DNA from: Desulfotignum sp.
Lineage (GTDB): Bacteria; Desulfobacterota; Desulfobacteria; Desulfobacterales; Desulfobacteraceae
Direction: 5' to 3'
DNA length: 64,000 nt
NCBI GenBank assembly: GCA_011389575.1
Contig: JAABUB010000003.1
Location: 26,633-90,632, forward strand
Part shown: positions 40,047 to 50,129 of the stretch, in pieces
How positions within the stretch are numbered: position 1 is the stretch's first letter
How the letters are laid out: each line of letters begins with the position of its first letter
The notes under the pieces: generated by a model
Seen by the model: only the letters and a program-made list of their open reading frames with translations
Databases searched by the model: none
Told to the model about the DNA's origin: nothing
Program-made: the position numbers and the translations under genes

Positions 40047-41597
40047 TCATTCGTGTTTTTCCCATTTTTTCCAGGACCGGATCAGAGAGATAAAGGTCCT
40101 TACCCCGATGCCGGACGGGCCTTTGGGGATATAGGATTTTTCCGTAAAATCCCAGGCAGTTCCGGCAATGTCCAGGTGGGCCCAGGGGGTTTTGTCCACA
40201 AATTTGGACAAATAGGCTGCTGCGGTAATGGTGCCCCCGGGTTTGCCTCCGACATTTTTGATGTCCGCCACCTTGGATTCGATCTGTTTTTCATAGTCTT
40301 TGTTCAAGGGCAGTCGCCACACCGGCTCGCCAGCCTCTTTTCCAGCTGCCAAAAGGCGGTCGGACAAAACATCGCTGTTGGACACCAGACCGGAATAATG
40401 GTGGCCCAGGCCGATGATCACCGCCCCGGTAAGCGTGGCAATATCCACCACACAGTCTGGTGCGTAGGTTTTGATGCCCCAGGCCAGGGCATCGGCCAGA
40501 ATCATACGGCCTTCTGCATCCGTGTTCACGATTTCGGATGTGACCCCGTTGTAATGGTGGATGATGTCACCCGGGTGGATGGCCCTGCTGCCGGACATGT
40601 TGTCCGTGGCCGGCACAATGGCCACCACCCTTATACCGGGTTTCTCTTCGGCCACAGCTGCCATGGTGGCCAGCACGGCAGCCCCGCCGCACATGTCGTA
40701 TTTCATCTCCTCCATACCCGCAGCCGGCTTGATGCTGATGCCCCCTGTATCAAAGGTGATTCCCTTGCCCACCAACAGCAGGGTGTCGGTTTTTTTGCCG
40801 GGATCATATTCCAGGGCCACCATGCAGGGCGGGGTGGATGATCCTTGGTTCACACCCAGGATGCCGCCCATGCCCAGTTTTTCCATATCTTCTTTTTCCA
40901 GGCAGGTACAGGTCAGGCCATGGGTTTTGGCCAGATCAGCTGCATAGTCTGCAAAATGCTTCGGGGTCCACCCGTTACCCGGCTCATTGGCCATATCCCT
41001 TGCAGCACAGGCGGATCTGGCTGCCATCACCCCCATTTTCGCCCCTTTGCGCACCGCCTTGACAGAGGTGTCTGAAAAGAATTTGATATCTGCCAGCCCT
41101 TCATAATCGGTTTTCTTTCTGGTGGTTTTTTTGTACTTGGCAAACCGGTAATCCCCTAAAAGTATGCCTTCTGCCACGGCCTGGGAGATTTTTTCCACAG
41201 GTATCTGCCCCATTTGGGGCACACAAACCAACAGGTTTTTTGCCTTGGTTTTTTCACAGGTTTTGGCTGTGTTTCCCCCGAGTCTGCGCAGGGTGTCCAG
41301 AAAATCGCCCGGGTCTTTATCAGGATCATCTTTGCCCATGCCCAGAACCAGGATGCGCCTGCCCCCTGATCTGTTTTTTTTCGTATCCCCATTCGGGTAA
41401 TACAGAAGTTCTTCATCCATTTTGCCAAAAAAATCCCCCAGTTCATGGGCCATTTTAACCCGGGCTTCTACTTTTGGATCACAAACAGGGGGCATATCTT
41501 TTCTCTGGATGGCAAAATAGACCACAAGATCAGATACAAGGGTGTCAACAGGTTTTTCAGTGATGGTCAGCCGGGTGTTTTTCATGGGTTTCTCCAT
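40047..41597 (-). CDS. pepA: Leucyl aminopeptidase (M17)
   Basis: LLLVGKGITFDTGGISIKPAAGMEEMKYDMCGGAAVLATM; NTDAEGRMILADAL. Confidence 0.92.
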   Translation of the reverse strand: MEKPMKNTRLTITEKPVDTLVSDLVVYFAIQRKDMPPVCDPKVEARVKMAHELGDFFGKMDEELLYYPNGDTKKNRSGGRRILVLGMGKDDPDKDPGDFLDTLRRLGGNTAKTCEKTKAKNLLVCVPQMGQIPVEKISQAVAEGILLGDYRFAKYKKTTRKKTDYEGLADIKFFSDTSVKAVRKGAKMGVMAARSACAARDMANEPGNGWTPKHFADYAADLAKTHGLTCTCLEKEDMEKLGMGGILGVNQGSSTPPCMVALEYDPGKKTDTLLLVGKGITFDTGGISIKPAAGMEEMKYDMCGGAAVLATMAAVAEEKPGIRVVAIVPATDNMSGSRAIHPGDIIHHYNGVTSEIVNTDAEGRMILADALAWGIKTYAPDCVVDIATLTGAVIIGLGHHYSGLVSNSDVLSDRLLAAGKEAGEPVWRLPLNKDYEKQIESKVADIKNVGGKPGGTITAAAYLSKFVDKTPWAHLDIAGTAWDFTEKSYIPKGPSGIGVRTFISLIRSWKKWEKHE

Positions 41598-41854
41598 ATT
41601 ATCGGGTAAAGATACTATTTTAACAGGAATTTGATTATACCATGATATTGCTTACCATGGAACCGGCAAGATGTCAGCTGTTCCCCTGGAATGTTTTTTC
41701 AGACACAGGAAATGAAAATATATTGACTTTCAGCGGGGTTTCCTATTCTATCTTAAAGAAGATATGTTCACAAAAAAAGCAAAACAGCATGGTGTGGCAG
41801 CTGAAGCAGACCATACCAGAAAAAAATAATGACCAAAAAAAGGAGGATGGATAT

Positions 41855-42409
41855 ATGGACAAAATGAAAGTGCGCGAACTCATGGTGCCGACAGACAGAT
41901 TTCCAAAAATATCGGATAACGCATCTTTATTTGATGCGCTTTTTGCCCTGGAAAAGGCCCAGGAGGCATTTTTATCCGGAAAAGCCGAGCAGAGAGTCCT
42001 TCTGGTGGAAGATGAACAAGAAAAGATCATCGGAAAAATCTCCCCTATTGACCTGTTCAAAGGACTGGAAAAAAAATACAACGAAGTGAATGTTGAAGAA
42101 ACCCTTGAAAAATTCGGCCTCAAATATATATGGAACAACATGCAAAAAGACTTGAGTTTGTGGGAAAGTCCGTTCGAGGATCTGTGCCGCAAAGCTGCTG
42201 ATGTCCATGTCAAAGATTTTGTCAATATTCCGGGGGAAGGCCAGACAGTTGAAGGGGACGACAATATTTCCAAATGCTTTCATCTGTTTGTTGTAAACCG
42301 GCACGATACCCTTTTTGTCCTGGAAAAAAATCAATTTGTGGCTTTGCTGCGGTTTTCCGATGTATACAGGGAGGTATCCCGGACAATGAGAGAGTGCACG
42401 GTTGGGTAA
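41855..42409 (+). CDS. CBS domain-containing protein
   Basis: MKVRELMVPTDRFPKISDNASLFDALFAL; LLVEDEQEKIIGKISPIDLFKGL; AGGAGG 12 nt before the ATG. Confidence 0.75.
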   Translation: MDKMKVRELMVPTDRFPKISDNASLFDALFALEKAQEAFLSGKAEQRVLLVEDEQEKIIGKISPIDLFKGLEKKYNEVNVEETLEKFGLKYIWNNMQKDLSLWESPFEDLCRKAADVHVKDFVNIPGEGQTVEGDDNISKCFHLFVVNRHDTLFVLEKNQFVALLRFSDVYREVSRTMRECTVG

Positions 42410-42457
42410 TGAATTAATTTGCGTAATAAAATAAAATGATGACCAGACAATGCCCCT

Positions 42458-43573
42458 ATGACGGCTGGAATAAAAAAAATTGTTTTTTTCTGCATGCTGG
42501 CAATGATCGCCGTCATCGGGGCCTTGCACTATTTTACGCCGGGCCATTACATCCTTTTGCATGATACCTTTCGCAGGCTGGCCTATTTTCCCATAGCCAT
42601 CGGCGCCATCCTTTATGGTCTGCCAGGGGGGATTTTAACGGCAGTTCTGGCGTGTGTGTTTTTTGTGCCCCACCTGCTGGTTTTCTGGTACCAGGGGCCC
42701 CAGGCCTATTATTCTGAATTGTCTGAAATTGTGTTTTATCTGGCAGCCGGGGTGGTGATCGGGGGTGTTTCCAGCCGGGAAAACCGCCTTCGGGAGAAAT
42801 ATCGAAAAATGTCTGAAAAGCTGTCCGTATCCTACCAGCGTCTCCACCACCAGGCCGGCCGGCTCCTGGAGGCAGAAACCCAGCTGGGCCAGGCCAGAAA
42901 GATGTCGGAACTGGGACAACTGTCTGCGTCTCTGGCCCATGAGATCAAAAACCCTCTGGCATCCATAAAAGGGGCTGCGGAAATTCTGGCGGATGAGGTG
43001 CCCGAAGGCCATCCCAGGCATGAGTTTATTGCCATCATGGGCAAAGAGATCTATCGCCTGAACCGGTCTGTGGAGGAGGTGCTGGCCTATTGCAAAGGAC
43101 AGCAGCCGCAAAATGACATCAACCTGAAATCTGCATCCAAGATCATAGACAAGGTGCTGCAGTTGCTGGACCCGGAAGTACAAAAAAAATCCATTGCCCT
43201 TGTCCGGGAAAATGATACCCGCTGCCGGGCATTCCAGGTGGAGGAATCTGCTGTCACCCAGGTGGTGCTGAACCTGGTTCTCAATGCAATAGATGCGGTG
43301 GAGAAAAAAGGGATGATCCGGATCAAAGAATGTTGTGATGACAAAGGGTATGGCATGGAAGTGGCTGACAACGGCCCGGGCATCGATGCAGATCAGGCAA
43401 AAGAGATATTCACGGCATTTGTCAGTTTCAAACAGGGGGGAACCGGCCTGGGGCTTCCCATCACCCGCAAAATTGTCCAGCGCCTGGGAGGCAGCATATC
43501 CATGGCCCGGTCCGATCTGGGCGGGGCCGCGTTTCTGGTTATCCTGCCGGGAAAAAACCAGGGATTGTCCTGA
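42458..43573 (+). CDS. Membrane sensor histidine kinase (NtrB-like)
   Basis: N-terminal TMs; MSELGQLSASLAHEIKNPLASIKGAAEIL; GGTGLGLPITRKIVQRLGG. Confidence 0.9.
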   Translation: MTAGIKKIVFFCMLAMIAVIGALHYFTPGHYILLHDTFRRLAYFPIAIGAILYGLPGGILTAVLACVFFVPHLLVFWYQGPQAYYSELSEIVFYLAAGVVIGGVSSRENRLREKYRKMSEKLSVSYQRLHHQAGRLLEAETQLGQARKMSELGQLSASLAHEIKNPLASIKGAAEILADEVPEGHPRHEFIAIMGKEIYRLNRSVEEVLAYCKGQQPQNDINLKSASKIIDKVLQLLDPEVQKKSIALVRENDTRCRAFQVEESAVTQVVLNLVLNAIDAVEKKGMIRIKECCDDKGYGMEVADNGPGIDADQAKEIFTAFVSFKQGGTGLGLPITRKIVQRLGGSISMARSDLGGAAFLVILPGKNQGLS

Positions 43574-43588
43574 TTGCAAGGAGATTAT

Positions 43589-44932
43589 ATGACCCGGACC
43601 ATTCTGCTCATAGATGATGACCCCAGCCTGCGGCGGGTGACCGAATACAACCTGTCGCAAAACGGATTTTTCGTGATCACAGCAGCTTCCGGACAGGAGG
43701 GTCTGGAAGCGTTTACACACCAGATGCCGGACCTGGTGGTGTCTGATGTCAAGCTGGGGGACATGAACGGCCTGGATCTTCTGGCCCAAATCAAGCAGGT
43801 GTCAGCGGAAATTCCGGTGATCATCATCACGGCCTTCGGCTCCATTGAAATGGCGGTGCAGGCCATGCAGAAAGGGGCGTTTACCTTTATCACCAAACCT
43901 TTTGACAGGCTGACCCTGATCCATGCCTGCAAAAAAGCCCTGGAACTGACAGGCCTGCGCACCCAGACCCGGCTGCTCACCCATGAAATCGACCGCCTCA
44001 CCGGCACCCGGGGCATCGTTTCCGCCAGTTCCGTCATGAAGGAGCTGCTGGAAACCGCATCCAGGGCTGCCAACAGTGATGCCACGGTGCTCATCACAGG
44101 AGAATCAGGCACCGGTAAGGAGCTGCTGGCCCGGCTCATTCACCGGAGCAGTCCCAGAAGTGAAGGTCCCATGGTCACGGTCAACTGTGCAGCCATTCCG
44201 CCGGGACTTATTGAAAGCGAGCTGTTCGGCCATGTAAAAGGGGCGTTTACCGGGGCGGTCAGGGACCGGAAAGGACACTTCATGACCGCATCCGGTGGCA
44301 CCCTTTTTCTGGATGAAATCGGTGAACTGGCAACAGATGTCCAGGTCAAGCTGCTGCGGGCCATCCAGGAAAAGCAGGTCCAGCCGGTGGGATCTGAACA
44401 AACCGTCCGGGCTGATATAAGGATCATTGCAGCCACCAACATGGATCTCCAGGAGCAGATGGCTGCGGGTGCCTTCAGGGAGGATCTGTTTTACCGCCTG
44501 TCTGTGATCCCTTTGTCCATCCCCCCTTTGCGGGAGCGCACCGAAGATATTTCCGCCCTGGCCGCCCATTTTTTAAAAAAATGTGATGCACCGACGGGCG
44601 TGCGGTTTTCTCCGGATGCCCTGGCACGGCTCACAACCTACCACTGGCCCGGTAATATCCGGGAAATGCAGAACCTGGTGGAGCGGTGCATTATCCTGAG
44701 AAACAGTGATGTGATCCAAGCATCAGACCTTCACCTGCCAGGGATGGCCCATGACCGTCCTGCTTTGGATCCGGTGATTCCGGATGAAGGTATCTCCCTG
44801 GATGCGATCCAGCGGGTCTATGTTGTCAAAGCGCTTGAAAAAGCAGGTCAGAACCGCTCTGAAGCGGCCCGTCTTTTAAAAATCCCCCGGCATGTGCTGC
44901 TGTACCGCATGGAAAAATACAACATCCACTAG
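43589..44932 (+). CDS. Sigma-54-dependent response regulator (NtrC family)
   Basis: Receiver; GESGTGKELLARLIH, ELFGHVKGAFTGAVRDRKGHF, C-terminal Fis-type HTH NRSEAARLLKIPRHVLLYRMEKY. Confidence 0.94.
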   Translation: MTRTILLIDDDPSLRRVTEYNLSQNGFFVITAASGQEGLEAFTHQMPDLVVSDVKLGDMNGLDLLAQIKQVSAEIPVIIITAFGSIEMAVQAMQKGAFTFITKPFDRLTLIHACKKALELTGLRTQTRLLTHEIDRLTGTRGIVSASSVMKELLETASRAANSDATVLITGESGTGKELLARLIHRSSPRSEGPMVTVNCAAIPPGLIESELFGHVKGAFTGAVRDRKGHFMTASGGTLFLDEIGELATDVQVKLLRAIQEKQVQPVGSEQTVRADIRIIAATNMDLQEQMAAGAFREDLFYRLSVIPLSIPPLRERTEDISALAAHFLKKCDAPTGVRFSPDALARLTTYHWPGNIREMQNLVERCIILRNSDVIQASDLHLPGMAHDRPALDPVIPDEGISLDAIQRVYVVKALEKAGQNRSEAARLLKIPRHVLLYRMEKYNIH

Positions 44933-45247
44933 GAACAATTTTTTCTGAATTGTCGCTTTGTCACGCTTTGGAAAGTCTGGGACGCGGTTTTGATATGGAA
45001 CAGAGGCTTTTTACAGCATATTCTACACCCCCTGCAGGATAATCTCCACCCGGCTTGTCATTCAGGAGAACGGATTTTCCCCGGCCCGTCTTTTTTTCAA
45101 AAAAAATCATACTATTTCAAATAGTTTCAATAATTCTTTTCAGTTTCATTCTGTCTGGCACAAAAAGTGGTTCATGCATTAAACAGGTATCCGGTTTACA
45201 ATGGATGCAATGGATGAATCAGGTTTTCAGGAACCCGGGAGACAGGT

Positions 45248-45652
45248 GTGAAAATTATAATCATTATATCCATTACAGCCTTTTTTCTGGCAGGCGGGCC
45301 GGTATCGGCCCGGGCCCCTGATCCAAACCCCATCCAGCGGGCTGTGTTCAAGGTGGAAAAGATCAGCGGTCGCGGATGCTTTTCTGTTATCAGTGACAGG
45401 TTTTCAAAACTGGAAGGGTTTTCCGGCATGGGGGTCAACCTTTTCACCAAAAAAGTGGCTGTGGATGTTACCCCGCCTTTGACCCCTGAAGTTGTCCAGG
45501 AGACCATTCAGGAACTGGGATTCCCTGTTTCACTGGTATCTGTGGATCCGGTGAAAGAAAAAGAATCCTTTGCATATCTTCATACCCGGTCCGGCAAGGG
45601 TGCCGGCTGTTGTACCGGCCGGGTATGTGATCCCGGACCCCTAACCCCTTAG
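45248..45652 (+). CDS. Exported HMA-like (heavy-metal-associated fold) protein
   Basis: Signal-like N-terminus MKIIIIISITAFFLAGGPVSA; VFKVEKISGRGCFSVISDRFSKLEGFSGMGVNLFTKKVAVDVTPPLTPEVVQETIQELGF has an HMA-like pattern; Cys-rich end GAGCCTGRVCD. Confidence 0.5.
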   Translation: MKIIIIISITAFFLAGGPVSARAPDPNPIQRAVFKVEKISGRGCFSVISDRFSKLEGFSGMGVNLFTKKVAVDVTPPLTPEVVQETIQELGFPVSLVSVDPVKEKESFAYLHTRSGKGAGCCTGRVCDPGPLTP

Positions 45653-45665
45653 GAGAAAACGTCAT

Positions 45666-46133
45666 ATGAAATCTGTATTATCATGGACGGCTGTGGCTGT
45701 TTTAGCGGTGTTCTTTTTCGGACCTGCCCATACCCAGGCCTGGTTCGGCAGCAAATATACCAAACTGACTCCGGATAAGGGAGTGCTTTTCATTCCGGTA
45801 AAAGATGTTTCCGACGGTCAGGCCCATTATTTTTCTGCCAGATCTGACAAAGGGATTGATGTGAAATTTTTTGTCGTCAAAAGCCGTGACGGGGTGATCC
45901 GGGCGGCTGTGGATGCCTGTGATGTGTGCTACCGGTCAGGCAAAGGCTATGTTCAGGAAGGCAATGTCATGGTGTGTACCAATTGCGGGATGCGGTTTGC
46001 CACAGACCGGATCAATGAGGTCAAGGGCGGCTGCAACCCTGCGCCCCTGAAGCGTATGGTAAAGGATGAGACCCTTGTGATCGCCATGGCAGACATCAAT
46101 GACAATGCCTGGTATTGTGAATTTAAAAAATAA
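45666..46133 (+). CDS. DUF2318-domain exported protein
   Basis: Signal-like N-terminus; VDACDVCYRSGKGYVQEGNVMVCTNCGMRFATDRINEVKGGCNPAPL. Confidence 0.8.
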   Translation: MKSVLSWTAVAVLAVFFFGPAHTQAWFGSKYTKLTPDKGVLFIPVKDVSDGQAHYFSARSDKGIDVKFFVVKSRDGVIRAAVDACDVCYRSGKGYVQEGNVMVCTNCGMRFATDRINEVKGGCNPAPLKRMVKDETLVIAMADINDNAWYCEFKK

Positions 46134-46144
46134 CAGGAGAAAAC

Positions 46145-46588
46145 ATGGCCTGGGATCCTGAAAAATACCGGGAAAAACGGGAACGCGTGCTGGGTATCCA
46201 AAAAAAAGGCATTTCATTCAGTATCATGGCAGCCATTGTATCTGTCACCATTCTTCTGGGACTGGGTGTTGTGACCGTTCCCAATGCGGTTTCCCTTTGG
46301 CAGACCCGGCACCTGGATGATGCCATTTACCGGCTCACAACAGGCCATGCCTGGCCGGATCAGGCCCTGGCCGGTATCCGGAATATGTCCGGGGTCAAAA
46401 AGGTGACAAAAGACCATCACGGAGGCCGGCTGGTGATCACCTTTGACCGCCGCCACACCGGTCCTGAAAAAATGGCGGGCCAGCTCAAGGAACACGGCCT
46501 TTCCTTTGCCCTGCTCAACCGGGTCAACCACCGGCAGCACCGGCAGATCACGGCAGAAGAAAAGGAGGCGGAAGGTGAAGCTTTATAA
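46145..46588 (+). CDS. Membrane-anchored protein with HMA-like C-terminal domain
   Basis: One TM (FSIMAAIVSVTILLGLGVVTVP); DQALAGIRNMSGVKKVTKDHHGGRLVITFDRRHTGPEKMAGQLKEHGLSF. Confidence 0.5.
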   Translation: MAWDPEKYREKRERVLGIQKKGISFSIMAAIVSVTILLGLGVVTVPNAVSLWQTRHLDDAIYRLTTGHAWPDQALAGIRNMSGVKKVTKDHHGGRLVITFDRRHTGPEKMAGQLKEHGLSFALLNRVNHRQHRQITAEEKEAEGEAL

Positions 46589-47732
46589 TATCTGCCTTGG
46601 CAATATCAAGCGCCGCAAGACCCGGATGCTTTTTTTGGCCCTGGGCCTGATCATCGGCATCGGCACAGTGGTCACCCTGTTGTCCATAACGGAATCCATG
46701 GGCCGGGATATTGAAGAACGCCTGGACCAGTTCGGTGCCAATATCGTGATGGCGCCCAGGATGGAGAACCTGTCCCTCAATTATGGCGGCATCGATGTGG
46801 GCGGGGTGAATTATGAGATCAGGGAACTGGACCAGGCATCCCTTTTTCGGATACATACCATTGAAAATGCCAAAAATCTGGGGGTGATCGCCCCCAAGAT
46901 CCTGGGTCCTGTAACCATCATGGACAAAACCGTGCTTCTTATGGGGGTGGTGTTTGAAGAGGAACTGGCCTTGAAACCCTGGTGGCAGAAAACCGGTGCC
47001 TTTCCAGAAGCAGACAACGAACTGCTGCTGGGATCAGCTGCGGCATCCTTGCTGAATGTATCCCCCGGCAGCACCCTGGAAATGAAAGGACACCCATTTC
47101 AGGTGAGCGGGGTTCTGGAGCCCACCGGCGGATCTGAAGACAATGCCGTCATTGCCGGCCTTTCCCCGGCCCAGAAAATTCTGGGAAAACAGGGGAAAAT
47201 ATCTTTGGTGGAAATCTCCGCCTTTTGCAGGGGATGTCCCATTACCGAGCTGACCCTTCAGATTGCGGAAAAATTTCCCAATGCAACAGTGACTGCCATG
47301 AAACAGGCGGTCATGTCCAAGATGCAGTCCATTGAACTGTTCAAATCCTTTTCCCTTGGTGTCTCAGTCCTGGTCATCACCATCGGGGCCCTGCTGGTCA
47401 TGGTGACCATGATGGGATCGGTGAACCAGCGAACCCGGGAGATCGGGGTTTTCAGGGCCATCGGGTTCCGCCAGGGACATGTGATGGAGATTATCCTGTT
47501 GGAGGCGCTGCTGCTGGGAGTTTTCGGCGGTCTGGCCGGGTTTGTCCTGGGCAATGGTGTTGCCCGGATTATCATCCCACTGACACTGGAAGCCGGCCGT
47601 TTTCCCGGAATCGACTGGCAGCTGGGGGGCATCTGCCTGCTCATGTCGGCTGCTTTGAGCCTCCTGGCCAGCCTGTATCCGGCTTTCAAGGCCGCATCTC
47701 TGGACCCTAACCAGGCATTGCGGGTGTTATGA
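46575..47732 (+). CDS. MacB/FtsX-type ABC transporter permease
   Basis: GTG start after GGAGG; RRKTRMLFLALGLIIGIGTVVTLLSI; VNQRTREIGVFRAIGFRQGHVMEIILLEALLLG. Confidence 0.9.
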   Translation: MKLYNICLGNIKRRKTRMLFLALGLIIGIGTVVTLLSITESMGRDIEERLDQFGANIVMAPRMENLSLNYGGIDVGGVNYEIRELDQASLFRIHTIENAKNLGVIAPKILGPVTIMDKTVLLMGVVFEEELALKPWWQKTGAFPEADNELLLGSAAASLLNVSPGSTLEMKGHPFQVSGVLEPTGGSEDNAVIAGLSPAQKILGKQGKISLVEISAFCRGCPITELTLQIAEKFPNATVTAMKQAVMSKMQSIELFKSFSLGVSVLVITIGALLVMVTMMGSVNQRTREIGVFRAIGFRQGHVMEIILLEALLLGVFGGLAGFVLGNGVARIIIPLTLEAGRFPGIDWQLGGICLLMSAALSLLASLYPAFKAASLDPNQALRVL

Positions 47733-48409
47733 TGAAACCGGTTGACCATTTTATACAGGTGCATGACCTTGTAAAAACCTATGCAGACGGCGGCCGGTCA
47801 GTGAGTGCCATTGATCAGGTGAACCTGTCCATTGATGACGGAGAATTTGTCACCATCATGGGCCGGTCCGGTTCCGGCAAAAGCACGCTTTTGTCCATGC
47901 TGGGGGCCCTGATGCGCCCCACCAGCGGAAAGGTGGTGGTGGATTCCATGGATTTGTACAGCCTGGGCAGTGAACAGCGGGCAGATTTCAGAAGTGAATA
48001 TATCGGGTTTATTTTCCAGTCGTTCCAGTTGATTCCCTATCTCACGGTGCTGGAAAATGTGTCCCTGCCCATGGCAGTCACCGGCCTGAAAAAGAAGAAG
48101 ATGGACATGGCCATGGCAGTGATTGACCGGGTGGGACTGGCAGACAAGCATGACCGGCTGCCGGACCGGCTGTCAGGGGGAGAGCAGGAACGGGTGGCAA
48201 TAGCCCGGGCCATTGTCAACCACCCGCCCCTGATCCTGGCGGATGAGCCCACCGGAAATCTGGATACGGACACCGCCGGCCGGATCATGGAACAGCTGGC
48301 ATCGTTGAACCGGGAGGGCCATACCATTGTGGTGGTGACCCACAACCCGGAAATGGAAGCATATGCTTCCCGGAATATCCGGGTCAGGGACGGCAGGGTG
48401 TCAGCTTGA
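47729..48409 (+). CDS. MacB/LolD-type ABC transporter ATP-binding protein
   Basis: TIMGRSGSGKSTLLSMLGALMRPTSG; LSGGEQERVAIARAIVNHPPLILADEPTGNLD. Confidence 0.93.
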   Translation: MMKPVDHFIQVHDLVKTYADGGRSVSAIDQVNLSIDDGEFVTIMGRSGSGKSTLLSMLGALMRPTSGKVVVDSMDLYSLGSEQRADFRSEYIGFIFQSFQLIPYLTVLENVSLPMAVTGLKKKKMDMAMAVIDRVGLADKHDRLPDRLSGGEQERVAIARAIVNHPPLILADEPTGNLDTDTAGRIMEQLASLNREGHTIVVVTHNPEMEAYASRNIRVRDGRVSA

Positions 48410-48547
48410 GACTGGTAGATAGCAGTGTGCTGAAAGCAGATATCTGTTTGTGTGTTATTATATTGATGAGACTGATTGAATCGGTCATCAAGTGAAATTA
48501 ACATTGACAAAACCCGTCCCTGTATATTAAAAGCAACACGCATGCAT

Positions 48548-48740
48548 TGAGGTGCCGGATTCCGTTACTTCAACGGAACTCCGGGTAAAAGGAAAGATGG
48601 TGGAATTCCATCGCATGCCAGCCGTTGCCGTAATCGGGGACAAGGAATGCATTCAGGCCACTCTTCTGTATCCCCCAGAGGGGGAAGGCGCATTCCAAGG
48701 ATGATCCGTGAGTCGGAAAGCCTGCCCTTTGCTGAACCAG
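48548..48740 (+). ncRNA. Cobalamin riboswitch (approximate boundaries)
   Basis: GGTGCCGG...GGGTAAAAGGAAAGATGGTGGAATTCCATCGCATGCC...CAGGCCACTCTTCTG...GTGAGTCGGAAAGCCTGCC, characteristic cobalamin-element blocks in order upstream of 48791. Confidence 0.85.
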
Positions 48741-48790
48741 GGATTTTTGCTGGAATCAAATCCTTCTGAATCTGTATATTCAGGAGGTAT

Positions 48791-49897
48791 ATGATGTCTG
48801 ATCGATTGGATAAACTCTTGGGCGGTTTCATTACCCGTCTGATCCAGAAAAAAGTTCTCACCCGTGAAGAATCCAGACAGGCCTTTTTCCATGTGTTGAA
48901 CAATGAGGTTACCGACATGCATCAGGGTGCCTTTCTGGCTGCATTGACAGCCAAAGGTGAAACCAGTGAGGAGGTGGCCGGGGCATGGGAGTCCGTTTAC
49001 AATCTGGACACCACCAAGGTTGCCATTGATCCATCCCTTGCACTGGTGGAAAACAGCGGCACCGGCATGGATACATTCAAAACATTCAACATCAGCACGG
49101 CGGCATCCATTGTTGCCGCTGCCGGTGGTGTTCCCATGGCCAGGCACGGCGCCAGAGCCATCACCTCGGTCTGCGGCACCGTGGATATGGCCGAAGCATT
49201 GGGAGTGGATGTGGAGTGCACTGCCGATATGGTTGCCAGAAGTATTGAATCATCAAATTTAGGGCTTTTTAACGGCATGAGCCCGCACATTCATCCTAAG
49301 GCGTTAGGACGGATCCTGTCCCGGATCTCTTTCGGCTCCACCTTGAATATTGCGGCCTCCCTTGCCAACCCGGCCCTGCCTTCCATCGGTGTACGCGGGG
49401 TATATGCAAAGGAAATGATCCAGCCTGTGGCGGCCGTGATGAAGGAGATCGGGTATACGCGTGCCCTGGTGGTTCACGGCGGCGTGGACCATTCTGAAAA
49501 AGGGATGGACGAAGCTTCGGTCTGCGGGATGACGTATTGCGCCGGAATTTTTAATGACGATGATATCTCACGGTTTACCATCGATCCGGTCCGTCTGGAT
49601 CTGTCTGCCGGAGATCCTGAGGAACTGGCACCGGAACCGGATATTGAAATAGAGTCCCGACGGTTTGCGAGGCTGCTTGCCAGGGCGGATAACGGTGCCA
49701 GAAAAGATGCAGTGATCCTGAATGCCGGTTTGATCTTCCTTGCAGCCGGAAAAGCCGGCACAGTTGAACAGGGGATCGAAACCGCCTGTCGGCTCCTGGA
49801 AAACGGTGCCGCCTTCAAGGCCCTTGAAAACTGGGTATCAAGTCAGAACCGCTCCCCTGAAAAAGGGTTGAAATCTCTTCACCGGCTGGTGTCATGA
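48791..49897 (+). CDS. Anthranilate phosphoribosyltransferase-like (TrpD/glycosyltransferase family 3) protein
   Basis: VENSGTGMDTFKTFNISTAASIVAAAGGVPMARHGARAITSVCGTVDMAEALGVDVE; FNGMSPHIHPKALGRILSRISFGSTLNIAASLANPA; VVHGGVDHSEKGMDE. Confidence 0.85.
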   Translation: MMSDRLDKLLGGFITRLIQKKVLTREESRQAFFHVLNNEVTDMHQGAFLAALTAKGETSEEVAGAWESVYNLDTTKVAIDPSLALVENSGTGMDTFKTFNISTAASIVAAAGGVPMARHGARAITSVCGTVDMAEALGVDVECTADMVARSIESSNLGLFNGMSPHIHPKALGRILSRISFGSTLNIAASLANPALPSIGVRGVYAKEMIQPVAAVMKEIGYTRALVVHGGVDHSEKGMDEASVCGMTYCAGIFNDDDISRFTIDPVRLDLSAGDPEELAPEPDIEIESRRFARLLARADNGARKDAVILNAGLIFLAAGKAGTVEQGIETACRLLENGAAFKALENWVSSQNRSPEKGLKSLHRLVS

Positions 49898-49898
49898 A

Positions 49899-50129
49899 AT
49901 GGAACTTCTGATAATAAAATCCGGAAGCGACTATATCAGGGTAAAAGAAAACAGTTTTGTTTTCTGCGGCCTGGACAAGGCCAGCGTATTTCCCGTAGAT
50001 ATGGCGGATGAAGTCAGGTCACTCAGGAAAAGGCTCGAATCAGAAGGGGCCGGGCTTGTCTGCATCAAAAAACTGGTTCTTACCGAACAGGAGTGGATGT
50101 CTGATGAAAATAGTTCTGAACCGGCTTAA
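49899..50129 (+). CDS. Small protein of unknown function in the riboswitch operon
   Basis: Starts 2 nt after the TrpD-like stop and overlaps the next gene by 26 nt; MELLIIKSGSDYIRVKENSFVFCGLDKASVFPVDMADEVRSLRKRLES. Confidence 0.65.
   Translation: MELLIIKSGSDYIRVKENSFVFCGLDKASVFPVDMADEVRSLRKRLESEGAGLVCIKKLVLTEQEWMSDENSSEPA

Noticed and set aside
42635-43789. 384-aa minus-strand ORF opposite the NtrB-like kinase
   Set aside because: Antisense to motif-rich kinase coding; no domain recognised
45157-45180. TGGCAC-like sigma-54 -24 element before the HMA/DUF2318 operon
   Set aside because: The -12 GC does not fall at the required spacing, so a link to the upstream NtrC-like regulator is unsupported
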